Shown here: piece by piece, positions 42,192 through 50,748 of the stretch
Layout: each line of letters begins with the position of its first letter
Position numbering within the stretch: position 1 is the first letter of the stretch
Source: Gammaproteobacteria bacterium
GTDB lineage: Bacteria > Pseudomonadota > Gammaproteobacteria > SZUA-229
NCBI GenBank assembly: GCA_026195895.1
Contig: JAPHRO010000040.1
Location: forward strand, 45,351-109,350
DNA: 64,000 bases
Direction: 5' to 3'
The notes under the pieces: model-generated
The model's input: the letters and a program-made list of their open reading frames with translations, nothing else
What the model was told of the DNA's origin: nothing
Database searches by the model: none
Program-made: the position numbers and the translations under genes

Positions 42192-43616
42192 TTACCAATG
42201 ATATTGCAGATAAAGAGATGGATAGTTGCTGCCGCCCTTTATCCGCCCGAAGGCAGACGATGATTCAAATATAGAAGACCGATGATGAATGCCAGCACCC
42301 AGGTAGACTTCGCGCATTGCGCTAACACCAAAGGCATCGCCCAGACTAAAATCAACCGTGATGTCGATATAGTTCATCAGCTGGCTAGAACGATAGCCTT
42401 TTTTATCCATCTCTCTTTGTTCAAGATTGCTAACAGTCTCAATGTAGGACAAACCCTCAGCCAGGCCAATTCGCCAGTGCACCGGCCAGCTCATGTTGTA
42501 ATAGGCCTTGATAGCCAGAATAAATTCACTGCCAGGCTGTTTGTTATAGGTGATTGTGCATGGGTTAATGCCATCACAGGGATTATTGCCAAGATCAACT
42601 GAGTCAGGCGTGTTGATACCCTGCCCGGGTGTCAGAGTCTGGCTGTAGGGGTCAGAACTGTGGTGATACACATAACCGGTCGTTATGTAAAGATCCAGGG
42701 CTTCAATTCCAAACAGACTGTCCGCGATTGGGTGCCCATAAAAAAATGATGTTAACTGATTATTCTGCTCGTCATCGTCTGCGTTAAATAAAATAATTTC
42801 GCCCAGGTTTGATGGTGTTGCCCAGCCGTGAGCAACTCGACTATAAGGTTTTGCTTTTAGTGACGGCACTTTCTTACTGGATTTATCATTAAAAAAAGCG
42901 ATCCCCATATAGATTTCACCGTACGTGCCGTCTTCGATGCTGATTGGGTTGCGGGTTTTGCTGTCCAGGGCAGTATACTGAGCGCGACCGATAAGATAAA
43001 AATTGCTCATTACGTGATAACGCAGTTCGCTGCCTACTGTCATATCAAACGCACTGCCGATCTTATTATTTAAAGTACTGGATGGATTAGCTGGTTCGCT
43101 AAAACCATCAAGACCATAGTAATAATTGTTGAAGTCAGCACTCTTGAAGCGCAGATCGACGTATGGAAATAATTCCCATGAATCGGACTTCCAGTAATAG
43201 CGTGTATTCAGGGAAGTGTAGTACCGATTGTCCTGGTCGCTTAATATCTCAAAGTTGGCTTCCAGATTATTGTTAAAGTAATATTTTAATTGCCCGCCGA
43301 TATCAAGCGCATTACCCTGCACCAGATTCTGATTTTCCGCAGGAATGTCAAAATAGCGGTATTTTCCAAGCAGGCTGAATTGCCACGCATCGTTATTGTA
43401 TATCTTTACGCCACCGCTCAGGCCACGAATAAAAAATAGATCGCCGTCGTAATATAAAAGAGGAATTACATCCTGAACGATTTCTTCTTCTGTTTTAAAC
43501 GGGATGGTTGCGCCTCGTATGCCTATAGCGATACCCCAGTTTTTTTCAGGGATGTCGTAGGCATAGCTCGACATGACAAATGTACTAATTACTATTCCTG
43601 CGATTACTCTTTTCAT
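42192..43616 (-). CDS. MipA/OmpV-like outer membrane protein with extra C-terminal barrel half
   Basis: A 474-residue exported protein. The signal peptide is about 1-19 (SSYA). Residues 25-255 match MipA/OmpV (MltA-interacting) family proteins: WGIAIGIRGATIPFKTEE, DVIPLLYYDGDLFFIRGLSG and LSLLGKYRYF-like strand pattern. Residues 270-474 add a second set of beta-strands with GWATPSNLGEIILFN, AIKAYYNMSWPVHWRIGLAEG and GAGIHHRSSIFESSSAF; the last part resembles lipid A deacylase-like barrels. The C-terminal residue pattern YLQYHW ends in an aromatic, as outer-membrane barrels do. Family members of the MipA domain alone are about 250 residues, so this is a fusion or extended form. Not in an operon. 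Confidence 0.75.
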   Translation of the reverse strand: MKRVIAGIVISTFVMSSYAYDIPEKNWGIAIGIRGATIPFKTEEEIVQDVIPLLYYDGDLFFIRGLSGGVKIYNNDAWQFSLLGKYRYFDIPAENQNLVQGNALDIGGQLKYYFNNNLEANFEILSDQDNRYYTSLNTRYYWKSDSWELFPYVDLRFKSADFNNYYYGLDGFSEPANPSSTLNNKIGSAFDMTVGSELRYHVMSNFYLIGRAQYTALDSKTRNPISIEDGTYGEIYMGIAFFNDKSSKKVPSLKAKPYSRVAHGWATPSNLGEIILFNADDDEQNNQLTSFFYGHPIADSLFGIEALDLYITTGYVYHHSSDPYSQTLTPGQGINTPDSVDLGNNPCDGINPCTITYNKQPGSEFILAIKAYYNMSWPVHWRIGLAEGLSYIETVSNLEQREMDKKGYRSSQLMNYIDITVDFSLGDAFGVSAMREVYLGAGIHHRSSIFESSSAFGRIKGGSNYPSLYLQYHW

Positions 43617-43682
43617 TTCATATATGTCGGTGCAGATTCAGCATGAACAAATGTATTTCTAATGTCATAGCAACATCTCAGG

Positions 43683-43716
43683 GTCAATTGAGACAGCAGT
43701 GAGTCTGGCCCTGTTG
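43683..43716 (+). repeat. 34 bp dispersed repeat, copy 1
   Basis: GTCAATTGAGACAGCAGTGA followed by GTCTGGCCCTGTTG; 30 of 34 bases match 45843-45876. Both copies lie outside genes at the edges of the 43.8-45.3 kb AraC/HbpS block. Confidence 0.75.
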
Positions 43717-43861
43717 GAATTTTTAGCATTTTTGTGTTGTCGTTCAGGGCTAAACGATTCCTGGATGGGGCTCTGTATTCGGTCATTGGTAATGGGATAC
43801 AATATATCATCGATGGCTGGTGTGAGTTTAGCTGCTGGTTACATCTAGAGGGATGGCTTTA

Positions 43862-44653
43862 ATGACAATACCGACTATTACTGCTTCGGCCGAAGGCGAA
43901 GTGATCGATCCGCAGCGCGGCCTTCTATCGACATGTGCCTACGTCAGCGATGCCCATTTGATTAAACCCCATGGACATCAGCGGGCGCAGTTGCTATTTA
44001 CCCGAAAAGGCAGCGCCACCGTTTCCATCAATGGGCAATGCTGGCATCTCTCGCCTGAAAATGCGGTGTGGATAAATTCAGGAGATGTCCATGGTATCCA
44101 CGCCCCGGGGTCTGTCGAATACCAGTCTGTTTTCGTCGAAGCGACCAGAGCGCGGGTGGCTGGACTAGCCTCCGGCGTGGTTATGCTGGGTGCATTAACA
44201 CGCGAACTGCTGTCCGAGTCAACTTCATTTGGATGCGTGTATGCCTTAAATTCACCTGAGTCCAGATTGATGGGCGTGCTCTATGATCAGTTACAACAAC
44301 TCAAACAGGATAGCTGCGAAATTATTATGCCGCGCAGTCAAACCCTGTTGAATCTGTGTCGCATGGTCATAGACAACCCAGCAGATGTACCGTCGTTGGT
44401 TGAATGGGGCAGGCAATATGGTGCAAGTGAACGCCACCTGGCTCGGTTGTTCAAGCGCCAGACGGGTATTTCCTATACACAATGGTGTCTCAGAATACGT
44501 GTACTGCACGCCATTACATCGATACGCGCTGGCGAGTCTATAACCACAGTCGCCATGCAGCTCGGTTACACTGGTAGCAGCGCATTTACCAGCATGTTCC
44601 GTCGTGTTACCGGATATACGCCAACAGAGTATCTACGTATACATCCTGCCTGA
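43862..44653 (+). CDS. AraC-family transcriptional regulator
   Basis: Cupin/AraC regulator of about 263 residues. The N-terminal ligand domain has HGHQRAQLLFTRKGSATV and AVWINSGDVHGIHAPG, the cupin pattern of regulators that respond to small molecules. Residues about 165-260 carry two helix-turn-helix motifs: SLVEWGRQYGASERHLARLF and ITTVAMQLGYTGSSAFTSMF, then RRVTGYTPTEYLR. The ATG at 43862 has AGAGGG 10 bases before it; an ATG at 43853 overlaps that site and is less likely. The glcG-like gene follows about 100 bp downstream and may be its target. The decayed SDR gene nearby may once have been in the same regulon. Confidence 0.9.
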   Translation: MTIPTITASAEGEVIDPQRGLLSTCAYVSDAHLIKPHGHQRAQLLFTRKGSATVSINGQCWHLSPENAVWINSGDVHGIHAPGSVEYQSVFVEATRARVAGLASGVVMLGALTRELLSESTSFGCVYALNSPESRLMGVLYDQLQQLKQDSCEIIMPRSQTLLNLCRMVIDNPADVPSLVEWGRQYGASERHLARLFKRQTGISYTQWCLRIRVLHAITSIRAGESITTVAMQLGYTGSSAFTSMFRRVTGYTPTEYLRIHPA

Positions 44654-44755
44654 TTGGTCGGTTTCGACAGGCTATCTGTCTGTTTCTCGATATTGTTACC
44701 AGTCGGCCTTTGGGATAATGACTCATCCAGTTAACTATAAAATGAGGTAATTAGC

Positions 44756-45274
44756 ATGCGACTACGGCTGTTAACAATAATATGTTTGATAATCTGCAGT
44801 CACCCGCTGCATGCAGATGATGCACCCCTGTACAACTATAAGTCGTTATCGCTGGAACTGGCATCCAGGCTTGCCTGGGCCGCCATCCATGATTGCAGGA
44901 AACAAGGCTATTCAGTCGCCGTTGCCGTGGTGGATCGAGGCGGCAACCTGCAAGTCTATGTGCGCGACCAGTTTGCTGGCCCGCATACTACTGAAACGGC
45001 AATACGCAAAGCCTGGACGGCCAACAGCTTCCGGCAGTCCACGGCGGAGCTGGCAGACATGTTGCAGAAAGGGATTATCCCCAATCAGGTGCAACATAAT
45101 CCCGGGGCCTTGCTGGTAGGTGGCGGTTTATTGATTCGCGCCAGCGGCGACATTATCGGCGGCGTCGGTGTCTCCGGTGCGCCGCCGGGAAAATCTGAAA
45201 AAGACAGTATTGATGGTGCTTGTGCCCAGGCGGGTGTTGACGCTATCCAGGAAGAGCTAGAATTTGCTGAATAG
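44756..45274 (+). CDS. Exported HbpS/GlcG-type heme-binding protein
   Basis: Protein of 172 residues with a signal peptide (about 1-20, ending LHADD) followed by the GlcG/HbpS domain: LELASRLAWAAIHDCRKQGY, SVAVAVVDRGGNLQVYVR, TAIRKAWTA and GGGLLIRASGDIIGGVGVSG, with GAPPGKSEKD near the end. HbpS relatives bind heme extracellularly or degrade it, or serve as redox-sensing ligands; GlcG has no established role. It follows the AraC-like regulator in the same direction. Confidence 0.88.
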   Translation: MRLRLLTIICLIICSHPLHADDAPLYNYKSLSLELASRLAWAAIHDCRKQGYSVAVAVVDRGGNLQVYVRDQFAGPHTTETAIRKAWTANSFRQSTAELADMLQKGIIPNQVQHNPGALLVGGGLLIRASGDIIGGVGVSGAPPGKSEKDSIDGACAQAGVDAIQEELEFAE

Positions 45275-45341
45275 AAAATTTGTCGGACAGAATTATGGGG
45301 GCGGGATGAACCACCCCCTTTAATTCCAATACGGTTCTTTT

Positions 45342-45560
45342 TTAATTCCAGACACCGGTCTTTACTGTTGCTGCAGCATAAGCATGAAAACTACGAGACT
45401 CATTTCCTAAAGCCTGTTTTATGCCATCAGCGAGGTAAGCATTCCTGCCATCCAGAATTTTGGTGAAGAGATATTTCAGAAGCCAGACAAAATCCTGCGG
45501 CACTTCGGCTTCACCCAATAATTTCTCATACTCGTCCATGGACACTTGCTGGGTGAAACC
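45342..45560 (-). pseudogene. C-terminal remnant of an NmrA-like/SDR NAD(P)-binding protein
   Basis: The frame reads GFTQQVSMDEYEKLLGEAEV then FVWLLKYLFTKILDGRNAYL then ADGIKQALGNESRSFHAYAA and ends TGVWN. This matches the C-terminal ~70 residues of NmrA-type SDR proteins, where YRxxLxxAG, DGRNAxxTDGVxxALGRxPRDF and TGVW are typical. The N-terminal ~200 residues that bind NAD(P)H are missing, so this is a truncated gene; the GTG at 45543-45545 is not a likely real start. The gap 45561-45910 holds the second 34 bp repeat and otherwise nothing recognisable. Confidence 0.65.
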
Positions 45561-45842
45561 GATACAAAGTGAATAAACAGCAATTGCAGGAGAAGCATGG
45601 GAGCAAGCGTGTGCTAATAGGCATGTATCTGATTGCTATGGTGTGAATTATCAGAAATAATTTTTAGCTCACATATGCTGCTACATAATATTTCTTTCAT
45701 TTTTCACTTGATGCCAGAACAATATAAATTTTGTAATCTACTGCACTTGCAAATCAACCTAACAAGTCAAAAACTATTATGCAAGTTTTACATGGCCTGA
45801 CAGTCGAGTGATCTTTATCTAACTTAATTCAATATCCGCGGT

Positions 45843-45876
45843 GTCAATAGGGACAGCAGTGAGTCTGATCCTGTTG
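45843..45876 (+). repeat. 34 bp dispersed repeat, copy 2
   Basis: GTCAATAGGGACAGCAGTGA followed by GTCTGATCCTGTTG; see the copy at 43683-43716. Confidence 0.75.
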
Positions 45877-45910
45877 ATCCAGGAAAATAAATTAACCCGC
45901 TTTTTTCTCA

Positions 45911-46384
45911 TTAGTTATTTGAAATATCATATAGCTTTAGTATATCTTTTTGAGCTGTCATTTTGTCGATTGGATTAATATCCAGCGACCAGTAAAATCC
46001 AAATACAGGCACGATTTTGAAATAATATATTTCACCAGATGAGAGATTAATTTCTTTGGTATATGCATGAAATCTACCGCCCTGAGATCGCTCCGGCATG
46101 TTTGTAATCCATAAATCATATACGCCCGGCGGAGTCTCAAAGCGAACGTATTCGCCATTTTCCAGTTGAGCAATGGTTACATCATTCAGGTAGGCAATGT
46201 TACCCATGGCGCTACCCTTCAGCATTTTTTCTCGATAAATATATAATACAGCGGCGCCGGCATTTGGTGAAAATATGGGCCGTTCCATTTTCTGTCCTGC
46301 TTCCCCTGCCACTACCTGCATGTTTGATAACAAAAACACACATGTAATTATGTAGAAGCTACTGATTCTTAGAAAAAATAACAT
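45911..46384 (-). CDS. DUF2846-like exported protein
   Basis: Protein of 157 residues with a signal peptide (about 1-27, ending QVVAG). The core AAVLYIYREKMLKGSAMGNI, then NDVTIAQLENGEYVRFETPP and GVYDL, matches DUF2846, a family of small exported proteins whose pattern AxLYIYRPxxxxG...NG.YxxxxxxPGxH is conserved. Function is unknown, and it lacks a lipobox. It lies downstream of the ankyrin lipoprotein gene on the same strand with a gap of about 40 bp and is probably cotranscribed with it. Confidence 0.72.
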   Translation of the reverse strand: MLFFLRISSFYIITCVFLLSNMQVVAGEAGQKMERPIFSPNAGAAVLYIYREKMLKGSAMGNIAYLNDVTIAQLENGEYVRFETPPGVYDLWITNMPERSQGGRFHAYTKEINLSSGEIYYFKIVPVFGFYWSLDINPIDKMTAQKDILKLYDISNN

Positions 46385-46425
46385 GTTTTATCCCTGTGTA
46401 TTTGCAGAATAAAAATATTAGTCAA

Positions 46426-47493
46426 TCAATACCTGGCGGCAGAATCCAGACAACGCTTATAATTTGCCTGCGACTCTCGTTCTTTTTGTTCAAAGAAGTT
46501 CCGCAGGCTTTCAAGTGATCCAGTGGCTTTCTGCGGCACGACAACTGGCGTATACAGTGTTGTCGCGCCACCGGATGCATTGGGTAGCGTTGAGCCTGGT
46601 GCAATACTTGCTGCCGTTGCTCCTGCAACCAGGGCAAGGAAATTCATTAATTGTCTATCGGATATTTGTTCAGAAACATCTGCTGAATATTGTTGATAAT
46701 AATTTGCCGATTTCAGGTAAAAGCTTGCGGCTTTTTCATATGCTGATTTCGCGTCCTGTCGAATGTTTTGATAATTTCTTAGCCTGGCTAATGCTTCATA
46801 AATCTGTGCCGTTGTAAAAGCCCCCGCACCATTGGTGTCGAGATCAACAGGTTTGGCGCCTGACGCTAACAACAGGGTAATAATATCCAGGTGGTTTTCG
46901 AGGGCGGCAAAGTGCATCGCACTCCAGCCAGAGTCAGTTTGCATATCTAGAGAAATGCCTTTTTCTAATAAATAACTCACCATATTTTTATTGCCCCGCT
47001 TAGCTGCAATATGCAGGGCAGATGTCTTTAATCTGTCAACGGTGTCAATATCAAATCCATTGTTTAAAATGTACCCAACCAGGTCAGTATTGCCACTAGC
47101 GGCCGCATCGAGTAATACATGGGTTTTTGTGTAATGGGTTTTCAGTCTGGCGCCCTGATCAATATAGTATTTCGCCAGCTCTATATGGCCGTTGACCAGA
47201 GCTAGCATCAGAGGTGTTCTACCATCAAAGTTACGGGCATTTAGGTTTGCGCCACCACTAATCAGTTCCCTGGCTATTCTAATATTCCCACTAATGCTTG
47301 CTTCATGGAGTGCTGTATTCCCTATATGATTGCGCTGATCAATGTCGGTGCCTTCCCTGATTAGACTTATCGCGCCGCCTTCGTCTCCTTCATTCATTTT
47401 GGAGTGAATAGTTGGCGATGAACCACAGCCAGTTAGAAATAGAGCTGAATTAACAATCAATAAAAATAAAATTGTAAATTTATTTCCGTTCAT
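46426..47493 (-). CDS. Ankyrin-repeat lipoprotein
   Basis: Protein of 355 residues with a lipobox LFLTGC (lipidated Cys about residue 23) and about six ankyrin repeats from about 35 to 220, for example HIGNTALHEASISGNIRIAR, FDGRTPLMLALVNGHIELAK and SGWSAMHFAALENHLDIITL. The rest (220-355) is helical with an Ala-rich stretch (LALVAGATAASIAPGS) and a C-terminal charged segment. Ankyrin lipoproteins act in protein binding at the cell envelope; the target is unknown. It is upstream of the DUF2846-like gene on the same strand. Confidence 0.82.
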   Translation of the reverse strand: MNGNKFTILFLLIVNSALFLTGCGSSPTIHSKMNEGDEGGAISLIREGTDIDQRNHIGNTALHEASISGNIRIARELISGGANLNARNFDGRTPLMLALVNGHIELAKYYIDQGARLKTHYTKTHVLLDAAASGNTDLVGYILNNGFDIDTVDRLKTSALHIAAKRGNKNMVSYLLEKGISLDMQTDSGWSAMHFAALENHLDIITLLLASGAKPVDLDTNGAGAFTTAQIYEALARLRNYQNIRQDAKSAYEKAASFYLKSANYYQQYSADVSEQISDRQLMNFLALVAGATAASIAPGSTLPNASGGATTLYTPVVVPQKATGSLESLRNFFEQKERESQANYKRCLDSAARY

Positions 47494-47637
47494 GGGCTTT
47501 TACTTTGAAATGTCCTGATTCCATATAATTATATTAATAATGCATCTTATTAAGATTACATTGGGAGATATAGTAGATATTGAGGGACATCAAACAAGGG
47601 TGATTCGATATACCTGTGCGTATTCGCTATATGGTAT

Positions 47638-47920
47638 TTGGTGACGTCTGCCCCTATTGGTTGTGCTATTTATGTATTTGCTGGAGCCAATATTACACCT
47701 GATGATATAGATGGTGTTGATGTCGATCCAGTATCAACAGCATTGCTTACTAATACATATGAGTACGCTGTCGGTTTTCTCAATGAAAGGTGTCTATACG
47801 CTAGTGTTCACCTGCCAGGCCAATGATGATGATAGTGTAACGAGTGATATAATTAGCTTTATCGGTACTGGCATTGTCACAGTTACTGCAGGTGCTATAA
47901 GTACGCATAAATTTAATTAA
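47638..47920 (+). pseudogene. Frameshifted DUF4382-like remnant
   Basis: Two overlapping frames together read PIGCAIYVFAGANITPDDID, GVDVDPVSTALLTNTYEYAV, GFLNE, then after a one-base shift GVYTLVFTCQANDDDSVTSD and FIGTGIVTVTAGA. This matches the C-terminal part of exported DUF4382 proteins, where YxYxxGFLxxGxYTxAFTCQA is conserved. The shift lies in the run GAAA at 47785-47788, so one extra A explains it. N-terminal sequence and signal peptide are missing. It is a decayed gene rather than an expressed one. Confidence 0.7.
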
Positions 47921-48129
47921 TTCAATGATTGTTTCGGGTGGTAGATTCTACCTGCTGGTCGATATGAGGCTGTCATGGTACAGATGTTTAGTGACTGCGT
48001 GGTGTTGGTTGCCAGTCATGATCAATATCTGGTAAAAGTAAATTTAGATATAGATAAAAGCAGACACTCACCTGGATCTAATGAAATATCTGCTTAATAT
48101 ATATTTATTAATGCTGATTCCCCAGGGTG

Positions 48130-48447
48130 TCAGGCGTTGATGCAACGATAAACTTGAAAGGTTTGTTTACCATCTTTCACCTCACTGGCTTTCACAACAG
48201 TATCACCATTCAAATTTACTGCTGCGTTTTGAGCTAATATCTCCAGTTCCTTTTGTACTTTTTCTTGATTGCGGTTAAAGCCTGCAATTTTATCCTTGAG
48301 GCTGACGATAGTCTGGCCAATTTTTTTACAGGACTTAACTTCATCCATGCTCAGTAATCTGACTTTTTTGCTCTCTGGAGTTGGTTCAACCCAGGTACAT
48401 GACGTTAATGTTGTACCTAATAAAATTATTAATATATATTTTCTCAT
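48130..48447 (-). CDS. DUF4156-like lipoprotein
   Basis: Small lipoprotein of 105 residues: lipobox TLTSC (about residue 17), then KVRLLSMDEVKSCKKIGQTI, a charged helix, NAAVNLNGDTVVKASEVKDG and FQVYRC. These are the conserved landmarks of DUF4156 (VxxLSxxEVxxCxxxGxTxVSV ... NLGGDTVVP ... VYRC); the second and third Cys could form a disulfide. Located alone between decayed genes and yggT. Function unknown. Confidence 0.75.
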   Translation of the reverse strand: MRKYILIILLGTTLTSCTWVEPTPESKKVRLLSMDEVKSCKKIGQTIVSLKDKIAGFNRNQEKVQKELEILAQNAAVNLNGDTVVKASEVKDGKQTFQVYRCINA

Positions 48448-48525
48448 TTTATCGTCTCCTGAGAAATGAAACTATAGCCAATACAAGAGTTAATTTTATA
48501 GCCTTTGTCTATGGGTAGTAAAACA

Positions 48526-49065
48526 CTAACCACCAAAAACCATCCGAATTAAATAATGAATGGTTTGCTGTACAAACAAAATTGCGATGATGGCAAATAT
48601 CGGTGACAGATCAAAGCCGCTAATCGGCGGTAATAGTTTGCGAAAATGTTTGAGTACCGGGTGGGTTAAATTGTGCAGTAATTGCACCACGGGATTATAA
48701 GGATCCGGGTTCACCCAGCTTAAGATTGCCTGGATAATAATGGCGTACAGGAAAATGTTTAGAATTAAATCGATAGATTCAATGATTGTTTTTAGAATAA
48801 TAAAATCGATCGCCAGGGTGCTATGAACTACTGCTGTTTTAAAAGCAATAACAAATGCGGCCAGCAACAGAGTGGCTATATCGATACCCCAGAACCCCGG
48901 GATGATTTTACGTAAAGGTTTGACCGGTGGGTTGGTGATTTTTACAATAAACTGTGACACCGGATTATAAAAATCTGCTCGAACCCACTGTAATATAACG
49001 CGAATTAATAATGCGGTTGCGTAGAGTTGCAATAAAATATCAATCAAAAATACAAATGGATTCAT
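48526..49065 (-). CDS. yggT: YggT family inner membrane protein
   Basis: YggT of 179 residues with two YGGT repeats, each a pair of membrane helices: ALLIRVILQWVRADFYNPVS, VKITNPPVKPLRKIIP and, in the second half, IIQAILSWVNPDPYNPVVQL, NLTHPVLKHFRKLLP. It overlaps proC by four bases, matching the conserved yggS-proC-yggT order. Function is not established; a role in osmotic or ion homeostasis has been proposed in relatives. Confidence 0.95.
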   Translation of the reverse strand: MNPFVFLIDILLQLYATALLIRVILQWVRADFYNPVSQFIVKITNPPVKPLRKIIPGFWGIDIATLLLAAFVIAFKTAVVHSTLAIDFIILKTIIESIDLILNIFLYAIIIQAILSWVNPDPYNPVVQLLHNLTHPVLKHFRKLLPPISGFDLSPIFAIIAILFVQQTIHYLIRMVFGG

Positions 49066-49889
49066 TGGTCTTTTCCTAAAATATCGGCCAGTTCGGTTGC
49101 TCGGTTTTGTGCGGCGCTTAATGCTTTATTAACCAGTGTTTCAAATTCGTTTTGCTGGAAACAGTTAATCGCGGCTTCGGTGGTGCCACCTTTGGACGTG
49201 ACGCGGGTGCGCAATGTTGCTGGATCGGTGTCGCTTTCAGTGGCCATTCGCGCGGCACCCAGTGCTGTTTGTAAAGTTAATTTTTGCGCCGTGGCAGCAT
49301 CAAGCCCCAGTTGTTCACCTGCTTTTTGCATGGCTTCCATCAATAGAAAAAAGTAGGCGGGACCAGACCCTGAAACGGCAGTTACTGCATCCAGTTGTGA
49401 TTCCTCTTTTACCCATACGGTAATGCCGGCTGCGGATAAAAGATTTTCAGCAGCACGTTTCTGTTCGACATTAACTTTGCTATTGGCATATAAACCAGTG
49501 GCACCCGTCTGTAACAATGCGGGCGTGTTTGGCATGCTGCGAACCAGTGAGCAGTTGCCGCCAAGCCAGCGATCAATGTCAGTGCTGCGAATACCGGCGG
49601 CAATGGAAATAATCAGGGGTCGTTTGTCTTGCACATTCTTCGCAATATCTTTGCACACCAGCTGTAATATCTGTGGTTTAACGGCCAGCACAACTACATC
49701 GGCGCTCGCCACTGCCTGATTATTGTCGGTGGTGGTGTTAATTTTGAATTGTTGTGCCAACTGATTTAATTTTTCTGCATCGGGTTCGGCGATGGTAATC
49801 AGGTCGGCAGGGTAGTGGTTAGCCAGTAAGCCGCCAACTAAACTGGTGGTCATATTGCCGCCGCCGATAAATGTAATTCTGGAATTCAT
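49062..49889 (-). CDS. proC: Pyrroline-5-carboxylate reductase
   Basis: Final step of proline synthesis, NADPH-dependent reduction of pyrroline-5-carboxylate. The 275-residue protein has the Rossmann motif FIGGGNMTTSLVGGL, the region VVVLAVKPQ, the segment LVRSMPNTPALLQTGATGL and the C-terminal TSKGGTTEAAI with the substrate-site pattern. The ATG at 49887-49889 is chosen because it places the Rossmann motif at the N-terminus; the longer frame overlaps yggS. It overlaps yggT by four bases. Confidence 0.96.
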   Translation of the reverse strand: MNSRITFIGGGNMTTSLVGGLLANHYPADLITIAEPDAEKLNQLAQQFKINTTTDNNQAVASADVVVLAVKPQILQLVCKDIAKNVQDKRPLIISIAAGIRSTDIDRWLGGNCSLVRSMPNTPALLQTGATGLYANSKVNVEQKRAAENLLSAAGITVWVKEESQLDAVTAVSGSGPAYFFLLMEAMQKAGEQLGLDAATAQKLTLQTALGAARMATESDTDPATLRTRVTSKGGTTEAAINCFQQNEFETLVNKALSAAQNRATELADILGKDQ

Positions 49890-49929
49890 TGTTTTTGTTC
49901 CGGGTATAGTAATCACGATTTTACATGAT

Positions 49930-50634
49930 CTATGCCGGTTTGGGGTCGCGGGCACCGAATATCGCGGTGCCAATGCGGACCATGGTTGAGCCTTCCGCAA
50001 TGGCGGCTTCCATGTCGTTGCTCATACCCATGGATAATGTATCCAGTTGATGGCCGTGAGTATTTAATGTATTCAGTGCCTGCTGCATTTGCCTGAAGAT
50101 GCTACGCTGCTGCTGTAAGCTATCGGCTTTAATCGGAATTGCCATGAGGCCGCGCAGCCGGATATTGCTCAATTGTGAGATTTTATCGGCCAGTGACGCC
50201 AGTTGTTCAGGGGCTGCGCCGGCTTTGCTGGACTCATTCGATATGTTTACCTGCAGGCAGATGTTTAAAGGTGGTTGTTCTGCGGGGCGTTGTTCATTGA
50301 GACGGCGAGCGATTTTCAGTCGATCAACACTGTGCACCCAGTCGAAATATTGGGCGATATCCCGGGTCTTGTTGGACTGGATGGCGCCGATGAAATGCCA
50401 GCTAATATCCAGTTCTTCAAGCGCATGAATTTTACCCACGGCTTCCTGCAAATAGCTTTCACCGAAATCTTTCTGGCCAGCAGCATAGGCCTGCCGGATG
50501 AGTTCAGCGCTTTTGGTTTTGCTGACGGCCAGCAGCCTGACGGCACTGGCTGAGCGGCCATATTGTGTGCAGCAGTCGCTAATCTTTTGCTGGATTTGCC
50601 TGATATTCTCTGCAATATTGTTGGAGTCGGCCAT
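49930..50634 (-). CDS. yggS: Pyridoxal phosphate homeostasis protein
   Basis: YggS/PLPBP of 234 residues, a PLP-binding fold type III protein that regulates B6 homeostasis. Landmarks are LLAVSKTKSAELIRQAYAAG with the PLP Lys (VSK), FGESYLQEAVGK, WHFIGAIQSNKTRDIAQYFD and the phosphate-site LSMGMSNDMEAAIAEGSTM with VRIGTAIFG. First gene of the yggS-proC-yggT cluster, divergent from pilT; this order next to pilT is common in gammaproteobacteria. Confidence 0.96.
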   Translation of the reverse strand: MADSNNIAENIRQIQQKISDCCTQYGRSASAVRLLAVSKTKSAELIRQAYAAGQKDFGESYLQEAVGKIHALEELDISWHFIGAIQSNKTRDIAQYFDWVHSVDRLKIARRLNEQRPAEQPPLNICLQVNISNESSKAGAAPEQLASLADKISQLSNIRLRGLMAIPIKADSLQQQRSIFRQMQQALNTLNTHGHQLDTLSMGMSNDMEAAIAEGSTMVRIGTAIFGARDPKPA

Positions 50635-50748
50635 AATCTTAAATAGAATTCGCTGAATCTGATGAAAAAATTGACTATAAAAAAGAAATTATAAGTTTAA
50701 ATTGCCTGTTAGTGGATCTGCTAATGGCAAAATCTATGGGGAAGTTTA

